DNA of 64,000 nt from Planctomycetota bacterium (GTDB lineage Bacteria > Planctomycetota > Planctomycetia > Pirellulales > Pirellulaceae): the NCBI GenBank assembly GCA_963204915.1, contig CAUJHS010000109.1:62001-126000 (forward strand). The letters run 5' to 3'. The notes beneath the pieces were generated by a model. The model saw only the letters and a list, made by a program, of their open reading frames with translations. It was not told the origin of the DNA and did no database searches. Positions within the stretch are counted from its first letter, which is position 1. Each line of letters begins with the position of its first letter. Position numbers and translations under genes: made by a program. Shown here one piece after another: positions 54,174 to 63,473 of this stretch.

Positions 54174-56267
54174 ATGCGATACACGTGGCTTGCCCCATTC
54201 GCGGCTTGGATCATGCTTGTTTCGCTGTTGGCGTCGATGGCGCGCGCTGAACGAACCGCCAGCTCGCCTGCCGAAGCAGCCTTGGTTGAACTTGAGATGT
54301 GGTTAGACTCGTCGCCGCACGGCGCCAAATGGCGAGAGTACCTTCGACTTGACCAAACTCGCCAAGAACTCGCTCGGGGCGATTCCGCGAACTTGGCGAC
54401 CGTGGTGGAAAGTCTCGAAGCGTTCTCCACCGACGCGCCGGGATTGAATCATGAGTCGTTCGTAAAAGCACGCACAGCTTTATCCAATTGGTACGCGACG
54501 GAAACCCAACGACCTCTTGCCGACTTGCCGCAACTCATTGACCAGGCGAAAGGTCAATTCACACCACTGACGGCGGCCGCGGTAGAACAGCGGCGCCGGC
54601 GGCTGGTTGCCGCGATCGGCCGGCTCGAAACATTTCTCGCACAGGCCAATGAGTCGACCCAATCCGGATGGAAGACATTCCTTCGTTGGGATGATCTGCA
54701 ACGCGAAGCCGCCAAGACAACCGAACCGGACTTGACGGTCTTAGGCGCGGTGCGAGATCAATTGGCCAGTGGTGAAGTGGGGCTTGAGTTGAAACCCTTT
54801 GCCGATGTGCGACTTGTGCTACGTAACTACATCAATGGCGTCCTCGTGCTGTCAAATCCGAACATGGAGGAAACGTACCGACAGGCGATGGACTTGCTGA
54901 AAGAACGCGTGCAAGGCTACCTCGACCAACCCTCGACGGATGCGGCCTCGCAGATCGCCGAGGTGCTAGCGTTTCTTCACGATATTGAACAAGCGCCCCA
55001 GGTGGCGGCGGCGATACACCGTCACTTTAACGAGCCGAATCTTCAAATCACCGTTTCACGCGAACTTATGGCCGCGGCCGTAGATCGCGATGTAGACGAG
55101 CCTGCCGAAGTCAACGAGGTAATCCTTGGCACGGCGATTCGTGGCGCCGGTCGAACCCGGGGCCGCCTCACGCTTTCGCTTGCTCCCAGCGACGACCGCG
55201 CCACCTTGTTGATGAATCTTGATGCCCAGGCTGATACGCATAACATTGGCGTAAACGGGCCCGTGACGATCTATAGCACCGGATCCACCGAAGTCCATGC
55301 CGTGCACGAGGTGTTTCTCACGGAACTCGGTCTTGTGGCCGGACACGTCGCGGCGCAGGCCTGTGCGCGATCGAATATTTACTGCATCGCGGCGAAACTT
55401 CGTATTATCGAACACATTGCGTGGCGCAAAGCGCGTGAAAGCCAACCTCAGGCCGAGGCCATCGCTTCCGGCCGAGCGGCTAGGCGGGCTGAGCAACAGT
55501 TTTCCGATCAGATTACCGAACAGCTCAAGGAGCCGAACGAACAGTTCCAAGAACGGTTTCGCGCGCCGTTGCTCCGCAACGACGCTATGCCCGAATTGAT
55601 GCGGTTTAGCACCACGCTACAAGAGCTTCTCGTTTTGGCGCGCCATGCGACCGAGCGACAACTAGCATCCCCGTCGTCGCTTCCGGCTGCCGTCGGAGGC
55701 GACTTGTCACTACGAATTCACGAGTCGGCCGTAGGGAACTTTTCCGAGTCCGCCTTTGCGGGAAAGACCTTCACCGCCGATGACATCCAAGAAGTAACAG
55801 ACCAACTGCCGGGTGGGTTCGCCGATGAATCCGAGGAGGCTGCGGAAGATCGCGAGTGGTCCATTACTTTTCGTAGCCGTCACCCTTTGTCGGCCCAGTT
55901 CCGCGACGGACAAACCACCAACGTCATCCACTTCACCAGCTTTATGAGTGACGGCGAAGTGTATGATTTCCCCATCGATATCGCCGCCAGTTACCGTATT
56001 GAAGACTCGGCGACCGGTCCGAAACTGGTGCGTCAGGGGCGCGTGCAAATCACCTGGCCGGGTCCGCGCCGCCCGCGGTTCGGGCAACGCGCCGTACTGG
56101 AATCGAAGTTCCGCCTCCGTTTCGAGCGGCTATTTCGTGACGAGTTGTTCGTGCGAGATATTGCGCCGCCGAACGCGCCGGAAGGCTTCGGCGTGCTCCG
56201 AGATTTTGTAATTCGCGCCGAAGACGGCTGGATGACCGTTGGACTGCGCAGGATCAAGCCGAACTAG
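54174..56267 (+). CDS. Large secreted protein of unknown function
   Basis: 697 residues from the ATG at 54174, supported by AGGAG (54162-54166) and a signal peptide (LAPFAAWIMLVSLLASMARA). The first 240 residues are helical and Gln/Leu/Glu-rich (for example RRRRLVAAIGRLETFLAQAN). A central beta-rich section carries TLSLAPSDDRATLLMNLDAQ and NGPVTIYSTGSTEVHAVHEV. A helical stretch follows, and the C-terminal third is a beta domain with WSITFRSRHPLSAQFRDG and ASYRIEDSATGPKLVRQGRV. I know of homologues in planctomycetes only in general terms and cannot name a function. It is divergent from the thioredoxin-like gene. Confidence 0.65.
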   Translation: MRYTWLAPFAAWIMLVSLLASMARAERTASSPAEAALVELEMWLDSSPHGAKWREYLRLDQTRQELARGDSANLATVVESLEAFSTDAPGLNHESFVKARTALSNWYATETQRPLADLPQLIDQAKGQFTPLTAAAVEQRRRRLVAAIGRLETFLAQANESTQSGWKTFLRWDDLQREAAKTTEPDLTVLGAVRDQLASGEVGLELKPFADVRLVLRNYINGVLVLSNPNMEETYRQAMDLLKERVQGYLDQPSTDAASQIAEVLAFLHDIEQAPQVAAAIHRHFNEPNLQITVSRELMAAAVDRDVDEPAEVNEVILGTAIRGAGRTRGRLTLSLAPSDDRATLLMNLDAQADTHNIGVNGPVTIYSTGSTEVHAVHEVFLTELGLVAGHVAAQACARSNIYCIAAKLRIIEHIAWRKARESQPQAEAIASGRAARRAEQQFSDQITEQLKEPNEQFQERFRAPLLRNDAMPELMRFSTTLQELLVLARHATERQLASPSSLPAAVGGDLSLRIHESAVGNFSESAFAGKTFTADDIQEVTDQLPGGFADESEEAAEDREWSITFRSRHPLSAQFRDGQTTNVIHFTSFMSDGEVYDFPIDIAASYRIEDSATGPKLVRQGRVQITWPGPRRPRFGQRAVLESKFRLRFERLFRDELFVRDIAPPNAPEGFGVLRDFVIRAEDGWMTVGLRRIKPN

Positions 56268-56331
56268 CCAGACCCGCGCACACGCTCTACAATCGTGTTC
56301 CAACACTCGCGAGCTTAAGGAGCCAAGGGTT

Positions 56332-56808
56332 ATGGAACGCTGGGTGGAAATTTCTTTCGATTGTTTGCCATTGAGGAGCGTCGGCCGACTGGACGCGCCG
56401 GTCGACGCCTCGCCCAAGCTTCAGGAACTCTACCGGCGTGTAAAAGAGAGCCTGGAAAAACACGGCGCATTCAACACGTTCTACTTGTACAACGCTCGCT
56501 GCGTGTACCATTTGGCCAACTCTCCTGACTTTGGAATGATTGAGTTTGCGTTTGACGGAGTGGCCATCACCGATGAAACGGATCAGAAAACGAAACACTG
56601 CGACTTACGTGTTGAACTGCTCCGCGAAACATGCCCTTGGTTGACCCAGCCGATTGTCACTTGGTTTGCCGATACCGTACAGCATTCGGTCGCCGCCGAG
56701 TTTGACCTTTACATTGCCGCGGGCGATCTCAGCCAAACTAAGCAACGGATGGAACGGATCCAAGCGAAAATTGACGAGCAAGGCGGTTATCTGGGAATGT
56801 ACCTGTAA
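56332..56808 (+). CDS. Conserved hypothetical protein
   Basis: 158 residues from the ATG at 56332, with AAGGAG (about 56317) upstream; the frame before it is rejected because the start is poor. No signal peptide or membrane helix. A single alpha/beta domain is likely: WVEISFDCLPLRSVGRLDAP at the N terminus, TFYLYNARCVYHLANSPDFG in the middle, and TKQRMERIQAKIDEQGGYLG near the end. It is 64 bp after the large secreted protein and may share its transcript. No family assigned. Confidence 0.7.
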   Translation: MERWVEISFDCLPLRSVGRLDAPVDASPKLQELYRRVKESLEKHGAFNTFYLYNARCVYHLANSPDFGMIEFAFDGVAITDETDQKTKHCDLRVELLRETCPWLTQPIVTWFADTVQHSVAAEFDLYIAAGDLSQTKQRMERIQAKIDEQGGYLGMYL

Positions 56809-56891
56809 ACGCGGAAACGCACCGTCGCGGGGTAGCGCGTTATAGCGGGCGCAGGTTCAGGTCGGTCGGCGGTCCGAGCATCAAAGGTTGA

Positions 56892-58043
56892 TTACGAGGT
56901 TGGATCGGCAGAGCCTTCGATCCAGCCTCCGCCCAGAACGCGGTCACCGTCGTAACATACAACCGCCTGTCCCGGAGCCACGCCAAGGCGAGGTTCGTCA
57001 AACACCACTCGCAGCCGTCCCTCCGGCAATACCTTAACGGTAGCGGGTTGCGCCGTGCTGTTATAGCGAATTTGCGCAGCACAGCGAAACGGTGCGGCCG
57101 ACGGTTCGATCAACCAATTTGCGTTACTTGCGGTTAATTCCTTCCGCGCCAATGCGGCTTTCGGCCCGATGACAACGCGCTTTGTTTTTGCATCAATCTT
57201 GACGACGAAAAACGGCTCACCCATCGCCACCCCCAGTCCTTGGCGCTGGCCAATGGTGAACCGTTCAATTCCCGGATGATCGCCAACAACGCGCCCATCG
57301 ACCGTGACGATTTCTCCCGACGTATCCTGCGCCGGACGTCGTGCACGGACAAATTCATCATGCTTGCCCGAGGTAACAAAGCAGATTTCTTGACTGTCTT
57401 TTTTCTCGGCGACACGTAACCCCAGTTCCGCCGCTCGTCGGCGAATCTCCGACTTATGAAATCCGCCCACCGGCAACAACATGCGAGCAAGGTGCTGCCT
57501 TTCGATTCCAAAAAGCACGTAGGACTGATCTTTGCCGGCATCGACGCCACGTAACAGCGCTGGGGTCCGAGAAGAAGGGGCATCCGGGTCGGACGCAATT
57601 TGTGCGTAGTGTCCGGTGGCGACGAACTCAGCCCCCACGCTGTCAGCATAGTCGAATAACTTGCCGAACTTGATCCAATTGTTGCACATCACACAGGGAT
57701 TTGGCGTACGCCCCGCGGTATATTCCTTGACGAAGTAGTCAATGATCTGGCCAAATTCCTGCTGCAAGTTGAGCGCATAAAACGGAATGTCCAGCCGATC
57801 CGCCACGCGTCGCGCGTCCAAAGCGTCACTGGCGCTGCAACAGCCTTGTTTGTGATCAAGACGTTGCCCAACAACGGGCAAGGACACCCCTCCGTTAGTG
57901 GATCCCTCGATGGCGCAGACCGCGGGCGACTCTTCACCATGCCGCATAAACACGCCCACCACATCGTGTCCTTCGGCTAGAAGGAGACTTGCAGCGACGC
58001 TGCTATCAACGCCGCCCGACATGGCTAAAACAACACGCGCCAT
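56892..58043 (-). CDS. mnmA: tRNA 2-thiouridylase MnmA
   Basis: Uses sulfur from a persulfide carrier to make 2-thiouridine at position 34 of Lys, Glu and Gln tRNAs. 383 residues. The PP-loop SGGVDSS lies at 9-15. The paired catalytic cysteines are Cys117 in NPCVMC (Cys120 is the second of that motif) and Cys221 in SQEICFV. FTIGQRQGLG and the C-terminal beta domain are present. An insert between residues 35 and 65, with PAVCAIEGSTNGGVSLPVVG, makes this enzyme longer than E. coli MnmA in that loop. It is divergent from mfd. Confidence 0.95.
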   Translation of the reverse strand: MARVVLAMSGGVDSSVAASLLLAEGHDVVGVFMRHGEESPAVCAIEGSTNGGVSLPVVGQRLDHKQGCCSASDALDARRVADRLDIPFYALNLQQEFGQIIDYFVKEYTAGRTPNPCVMCNNWIKFGKLFDYADSVGAEFVATGHYAQIASDPDAPSSRTPALLRGVDAGKDQSYVLFGIERQHLARMLLPVGGFHKSEIRRRAAELGLRVAEKKDSQEICFVTSGKHDEFVRARRPAQDTSGEIVTVDGRVVGDHPGIERFTIGQRQGLGVAMGEPFFVVKIDAKTKRVVIGPKAALARKELTASNANWLIEPSAAPFRCAAQIRYNSTAQPATVKVLPEGRLRVVFDEPRLGVAPGQAVVCYDGDRVLGGGWIEGSADPTS

Positions 58044-58319
58044 TGCATACAGAGGTAGGTGGAAACATCAAAAAGCCCTCATCGCAGTCTATCCCTGCTC
58101 ACTCCAAGGGACAAGGCAACGCGGAGCGCGGTTCGACGATCGACGTTTGCCATTACCGGTTGCCCTCAAATTCGCGATCGTCAGGCCTCAAGGCAGAAAG
58201 AATACGGATGTGCGAGATGCGTAGTCGCGCCCGCATGACTCTCCTCCACTATTCTTCCCAGTTGTGACAGACTTCGCCTTTTCCGTTTTTTTTCGACGGG
58301 ATAGAATCTTTTACACCAC

Positions 58320-61300
58320 ATGGAAGCGACGCAATCTTCCGCTACCTTGCCGGGGCGATTGTTGGACTTGCCGCGGCGATTGGAATCGCACGAAAACTTC
58401 GACCGGGTCATTGAAGCCCTTGGCGAGGGAGGCCGGGCCACACTCGACGGAGTCTGGGGAGCTTCGCGCGCTCTTCTCATTGCCGCGCTGGCGCCGCATT
58501 GCCGCGGATCACTGGTCGTGGTTTGTCCCAAAGGGGAACAACTCGACCGCTGCTGCGACGACCTGGGCCTTTTCACCACGTCCCCAGTGGAGCGATTTCC
58601 CGCTTGGGAGTCAGGCCCCAACCAGCGGATTCTCTATGACGAAATTTACGGCGATCGTTTGCGCACTTTGAAACGTTTGGCGCACGGCGACGTTCCTGAA
58701 ATACTTGTTACATCGATCCAGAGCCTCCTGCAGCCAACTTCGACCCGTGAAGGAGTCGTCGCCAGTTCGCGCCAAATCCGCGTGGGCGAACGCCTGGACG
58801 TCGAACAACTCCTGGCGTGGCTGGCGGAACGTGGCTTCCACGGCACGAGCGCCGTCGAACTTCCCGGCGAATTCTGCCGCCGCGGCGGCATCGTGGACAT
58901 CTTCACGCCCGACGGTTTTGAGCCCGTTCGGATCGAATTATTTGACGATGAAATTGAGTCGATCCGTCGGTTTGACGTCGCCACGCAACGAAGTCTTGAG
59001 ACGCTCACAGACGTTGAAGTCACCGTTTTATCGTCGCGTAGCGAAACTCCAGGACATTTGGCCGAATTTTTGCCGCCGGACAGCTGGGTGCTGCTCATCG
59101 AGCCTGGCGAAATAGCGCAGGAGGCGGCCCACTATTTAGAGCGAGTGGAACGTCCGGAGGATTTTCACAGCTTAGCGTCGGTTTACCAATCACTTGCGCC
59201 TTTTTCCCAAGCGACGGCGGAAGGTCTCGCGTTGGGAGAACTGGGCGTGCGTTGTTCGCTGGGAATCGAATCGGTCGAGCGGTTCAGCGGCGGCATCGAG
59301 AAAGTGCGTGGCGAGCTGGAGGGTATTGGCGCAGGTCAACAAGTTTTCATTGTTTGCCAAACCACCGCGGAAGTGGAACGACTGCGTGAACTCTTTGCCG
59401 CCAGCAGCCTGCTTCAAGACGGACGGTTGCACTTTTCTGTCGGCGCCTTGAGCGCCGGTTTTCGCTTGACGCGAGAACGTATGGTCCTTCTGAGCGGCAG
59501 CGAACTGTTTCAGCGACACGACCTGGTGCGCCGAGCCACACGCCAACGACGACTTGGCAAGGCGATCGACAGTTTCCTCGACCTGCGCGAAGGCGATCTT
59601 GTGGTGCATCTGGCCCACGGCATTGGACGCTATCGCGGCTTGAAACTGCTGGAGAAAGGGAAACAGACCGAAGAGCACCTGGAAATCGAATTTCGCGGCG
59701 GCACGAAGATCTACGTGCCGGCCACGCGCATCGAATTGGTGCAGAAATACATTGGGGCGTCGAAGTCGCGGCCTTCGCTCGCCGTAATCGGCGGCAAGGC
59801 ATGGGCGCGACAAAAGAAAGTCGCCGAAGCCGCCGTGAGCGATCTTGCCTTGGACATGCTTGAGCTGCAGGCGGCTCGAGCCTCGCGTCCTGGGGTTGCG
59901 CTGGCGGCCGACACGGAGTGGCAGCGCGAGTTTGACGCATCGTTCCCCTATCAAGAAACGGAAGATCAGTTGGGCGCGATTGCGCAGATTAAGCGCGACA
60001 TGCAATCACTCAAGCCCATGGACCGGTTGTTGTGCGGCGACGTGGGGTTCGGCAAGACCGAACTGGCCATGCGCGCGGCCTTTAAGGCGATTGACAACGG
60101 CTTCCAAGTCGCGGTGATGGCGCCGACCACAATCCTCGCCGAGCAACATTACCATACCTTTCGCGAGCGCATGGCCGAGTTCCCCTTTGACATTGCCAAG
60201 CTCAGCCGTTTTTGCACCACGGAGGAGATGCGCAATACGCTGGAGGGGCTGCGCGAAGGCCGGGTTGACGTGGTCGTCGGCACGCATCGCGTCGCATCGC
60301 GCGATGTCCAGTTCCACAATCTGGGGCTTATCATCATCGACGAAGAACAGCGTTTTGGCGTGGAAATCAAAGAGCGCCTGAAATCGCTGCGCACGTCCGT
60401 CGATGTGCTGACGCTTTCGGCAACGCCCATTCCACGCACGCTCCACATGTCGTTGGTTGGCGTCCGTGACATCTCGAACTTGGAGACGCCGCCAGAAGAC
60501 CGGCTGGCGGTCGAAACGCGCGTCACGCGTTGGAGCGATACCGCGATTCGTAATGCGATCTTACGAGAACTGAATCGCGGCGGACAAATTTACTTTGTCC
60601 ACAACCGCGTTCAAGACATCGAAAAAGTCGCGGCGAAACTGCGCGATATTGTGCCGGAGGCTTCGCTGCGCATCGGTCATGGTCAAATGAACGAGACGGA
60701 GTTGGAACGCGTCATGGTGGACTTCGTCCATGGCGAGTTCGACCTGCTCCTGGCGACAACCATTGTGGAAAGCGGCCTCGATATTCCTAACGCGAACACG
60801 ATCTTCATTGACGAAGCGGAACGCTACGGACTTGCCGACCTGCACCAGCTGCGCGGACGCGTCGGACGTTACAAGCATCGCGCCTACTGCTATTTGTTGG
60901 TCGATCCACGCAAACATCTCAACCCGAATGCGGCGCGTCGACTGCGGGCCATCGAAGAGTTCAGCGACATGGGCGCCGGCTTCGCCATCGCCATGCGAGA
61001 CCTCGAAATCCGCGGCGCGGGCAACCTGCTTGGCGCTCAGCAAAGCGGGCACATTGCCGCGGTGGGCTACGAGCTGTATTGCCAGCTTTTAGAAGCCGCG
61101 GTGCGAAAGTTGAAGAAGCTGCCGCCGCGACTGTCGATCGACGTGGACATCGACCTGCCCGGCGAAGCGTATCTACCGGATGAGTACGTCCCGGACCTGC
61201 GCCTGAAAATCGACTTGTATCGCCGTCTGGCGCGAGTGACCGAGGATCAGCACGTGCGTGAGTTTCGTGACGAACTCGTGGATCGGTTTGGCGCCCCACC

Positions 61301-61559
61301 GGAACCGGTCGAGCGTATGCTACGTTTGGCGGAACTGAAGATCGATGCGGCCGTGTGGCAGGTCGCGGGGCTGCGTCTGGAAGACCGCTATCTTGTGTTC
61401 GAATACACGGACAGGGGTCGCATTGAGCAACTGGCGCGCGAGAATCGCGCCAAGTTGCGGGTAGTGGATGAGAAGTACGCCTATTTTACCGTACCCACCG
61501 GCGTCGTGCATCCCGACCAAATTCTTACCTTAGCAAGGTCGGTGTTGCGTCCCGCGTGA
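58320..61559 (+). CDS. mfd: Transcription-repair coupling factor Mfd
   Basis: Removes RNA polymerase stalled at DNA lesions and recruits UvrA. 1079 residues. The N-terminal UvrB-like module (about 1-330) includes LPGEFCRRGGIVDIFTPDG. The RNA-polymerase-interacting (CarD-like) domain has GDLVVHLAHGIGRYRGLKLL. The translocase has Walker A GDVGFGKTE (573-581), TTILAEQHY, and motif II DEEQRFG (about 674-680), then TLSATPIPRTLHMSL and ATTIVESGLDIPNANT. The TRCF C-terminal domain starts with LPGEAYLPDEYVPD. The length is slightly below the 1150 of E. coli. Confidence 0.97.
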   Translation: MEATQSSATLPGRLLDLPRRLESHENFDRVIEALGEGGRATLDGVWGASRALLIAALAPHCRGSLVVVCPKGEQLDRCCDDLGLFTTSPVERFPAWESGPNQRILYDEIYGDRLRTLKRLAHGDVPEILVTSIQSLLQPTSTREGVVASSRQIRVGERLDVEQLLAWLAERGFHGTSAVELPGEFCRRGGIVDIFTPDGFEPVRIELFDDEIESIRRFDVATQRSLETLTDVEVTVLSSRSETPGHLAEFLPPDSWVLLIEPGEIAQEAAHYLERVERPEDFHSLASVYQSLAPFSQATAEGLALGELGVRCSLGIESVERFSGGIEKVRGELEGIGAGQQVFIVCQTTAEVERLRELFAASSLLQDGRLHFSVGALSAGFRLTRERMVLLSGSELFQRHDLVRRATRQRRLGKAIDSFLDLREGDLVVHLAHGIGRYRGLKLLEKGKQTEEHLEIEFRGGTKIYVPATRIELVQKYIGASKSRPSLAVIGGKAWARQKKVAEAAVSDLALDMLELQAARASRPGVALAADTEWQREFDASFPYQETEDQLGAIAQIKRDMQSLKPMDRLLCGDVGFGKTELAMRAAFKAIDNGFQVAVMAPTTILAEQHYHTFRERMAEFPFDIAKLSRFCTTEEMRNTLEGLREGRVDVVVGTHRVASRDVQFHNLGLIIIDEEQRFGVEIKERLKSLRTSVDVLTLSATPIPRTLHMSLVGVRDISNLETPPEDRLAVETRVTRWSDTAIRNAILRELNRGGQIYFVHNRVQDIEKVAAKLRDIVPEASLRIGHGQMNETELERVMVDFVHGEFDLLLATTIVESGLDIPNANTIFIDEAERYGLADLHQLRGRVGRYKHRAYCYLLVDPRKHLNPNAARRLRAIEEFSDMGAGFAIAMRDLEIRGAGNLLGAQQSGHIAAVGYELYCQLLEAAVRKLKKLPPRLSIDVDIDLPGEAYLPDEYVPDLRLKIDLYRRLARVTEDQHVREFRDELVDRFGAPPEPVERMLRLAELKIDAAVWQVAGLRLEDRYLVFEYTDRGRIEQLARENRAKLRVVDEKYAYFTVPTGVVHPDQILTLARSVLRPA

Positions 61560-61811
61560 TGTCTCGCTAGAATCCGCGGCCTTTGTTCTTGTATTCAAAC
61601 GCATCCGCTCACAACGGTGGAACGACAAAACTCCGTAGGCGAGTCGCGTTTGTCAAGCAAGGCAAACTTGGCGAAAAAAACGGCCAATCGGGGGCGAACT
61701 ACATTAACTTCGACCAGAACTTGGGGCGATACTACCAAGGGAATTACTCTGTCGTCTCATCGTTCTTGTCTTGTCGTCCCAAGTCCAGTCATCCAACGAA
61801 GGGCAAGCCAC

Positions 61812-63449
61812 GTGGCCCGACGGATTCCTTGCGCAGGTTATGTTTCGCTGTTGGCGACGCTTTTGCTCAGCGATCGCGGCGTAGCGCAAAATACGTATCC
61901 TTCCGCAATGGCGCCGTATGAATCTCAGCGCCGGCAGGAAGAGCAGTTATGGTATGGCGCGCAAGGAGCGTATGGGGCGCCTCCTCCATCGCCTGGCGCG
62001 GCTACACCATTTGCGCCTCCGCCGATTCCATCGACCGCAAGTCCTGGATACAACCCGAACGTTACGCCTTCGGGCGGGTTCTATGGTCCGGTCAATATGG
62101 CTTCTCCCCCCCCTGTGCCTGCATCGGGGGTAGGCAACTTTGGCTCGTACCCGGCGGGAACGCCATCGTACAATACCGGTTTCATGCCGCCCGTGGTTCA
62201 GCCTCAGGGCATGTTGGCGCCGCCTGCATATCAATATGGAATGCCACAAGTTGCCGCTTTGCCAAACAACGCGCCTGCGCCTGGTTGGGATGGTGCGTTT
62301 CCGAGTGCTGCGCCGGCGCCCTCGCCGGGCGGCCCGGAAGTCATCGGGATGCCTACGTTCGGCTCGCAAACGGGATTGACCGCCCCACCCGCTTGGACGC
62401 CTCCCCCGCAAGGCGCCGCAGCGCCGACGCAAGCAGAATTGTTCGAGCAAGCCAAAGTTGTCGCCGTGATTGGCGACGAGCGCATTTTGCTGGGTGACAT
62501 TGTTGGCTTGGTGAATCAGTTTCTCGAAGCGAACAAGAGCAAAATACCTCCCGGCCGCGAGGACTATTATCGCGAGCGAATCACCCAACAAGTTCTGGAG
62601 AGCGAAGTACAAAGCAAACTGGTTTACTTAGACTTTCTACGCAAGATTCGTAGCAAGGGCGCGGGCGAGGACAAAATCACGGAAATCCACAACCGAGTGT
62701 ATACCCAATTCGATGAAAAGCGGTTGCTCGACATGATGCAGAAAGCGAACGTTTCTTCGCCCGTGGAACTGGACGCCAAACTGCGCGAGCAAGGTTCATC
62801 GCTCATGAAACACAAGCGTCAGTTTGCGCAGAAGGTTATGAGCCAACAATGGTTGCGCGAGAATGAGCAAGTAAACTTCGATCCGATTATCACGCATGCG
62901 CAAATGCTCGATTACTACTATGCGCACGAAGAAGACTATGCAATCCAGGCCACGGCGAAGTGGGAGCATTTGATGGCTCGATTCGATAAGTTCCCTGATA
63001 AGGCCACGGCTTACGAAGCGATTCGTGCGATGGGAAATGAAGTCTATCTGGGTGGAGCTCCGCTATGGGCCGTGGCGAAACGCGCCTCCCATGGCGTGAC
63101 TGCTTCGGACGGTGGACAGTACGAGTCGACCACGAAGGGCAGTCTTAGGAGTAAAGTGCTGGACCAAGCCATTTTCGAACTTCCCCTGAGGCAATTGAGC
63201 CCTATTTTGGAGGACGAAGAAGGCTTTCACATTGTTCGCGTGCTGGAGCGACAGGATGCGAGCCGCAAGTCGTTCGAGTCAACGCAGAGCGAAATCAAAG
63301 AAGCGATTCGTAAAGAAATGGTCCAAAAACAGATCGACGCCTATATGGACGAACTGAAAAAGAAGACCCCAGTGTGGACCATTTTTGACGAGAAGAACAA
63401 GCAAGCCGCCGAGGAACAAGCCCGTCGCAACTCGGAGTTCGGTCCGTAA
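61812..63449 (+). CDS. Parvulin-type peptidyl-prolyl isomerase with Pro/Gly-rich linker
   Basis: The frame is open from a GTG at 61617. I prefer the GTG at 61812, which gives 545 residues starting at a signal peptide (CAGYVSLLATLLL, cut near GVAQ); AAGG lies just upstream. Residues about 30-215 are a Pro/Gly/Ala/Tyr-rich low-complexity linker. Then comes the SurA-like part, VVAVIGDERILLGDIVGLVN, with a helical core, and a PpiC-like domain with WEHLMARFDKFPDKATAYEA, QLSPILEDEEGFHIVRVLER. The conserved parvulin core is weaker than in classical PpiC. It probably assists folding of exported proteins. The exact start is uncertain. Confidence 0.8.
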   Translation: MARRIPCAGYVSLLATLLLSDRGVAQNTYPSAMAPYESQRRQEEQLWYGAQGAYGAPPPSPGAATPFAPPPIPSTASPGYNPNVTPSGGFYGPVNMASPPPVPASGVGNFGSYPAGTPSYNTGFMPPVVQPQGMLAPPAYQYGMPQVAALPNNAPAPGWDGAFPSAAPAPSPGGPEVIGMPTFGSQTGLTAPPAWTPPPQGAAAPTQAELFEQAKVVAVIGDERILLGDIVGLVNQFLEANKSKIPPGREDYYRERITQQVLESEVQSKLVYLDFLRKIRSKGAGEDKITEIHNRVYTQFDEKRLLDMMQKANVSSPVELDAKLREQGSSLMKHKRQFAQKVMSQQWLRENEQVNFDPIITHAQMLDYYYAHEEDYAIQATAKWEHLMARFDKFPDKATAYEAIRAMGNEVYLGGAPLWAVAKRASHGVTASDGGQYESTTKGSLRSKVLDQAIFELPLRQLSPILEDEEGFHIVRVLERQDASRKSFESTQSEIKEAIRKEMVQKQIDAYMDELKKKTPVWTIFDEKNKQAAEEQARRNSEFGP

Positions 63450-63473
63450 CCGCCTCCGAACCGCAGGGGTGTT

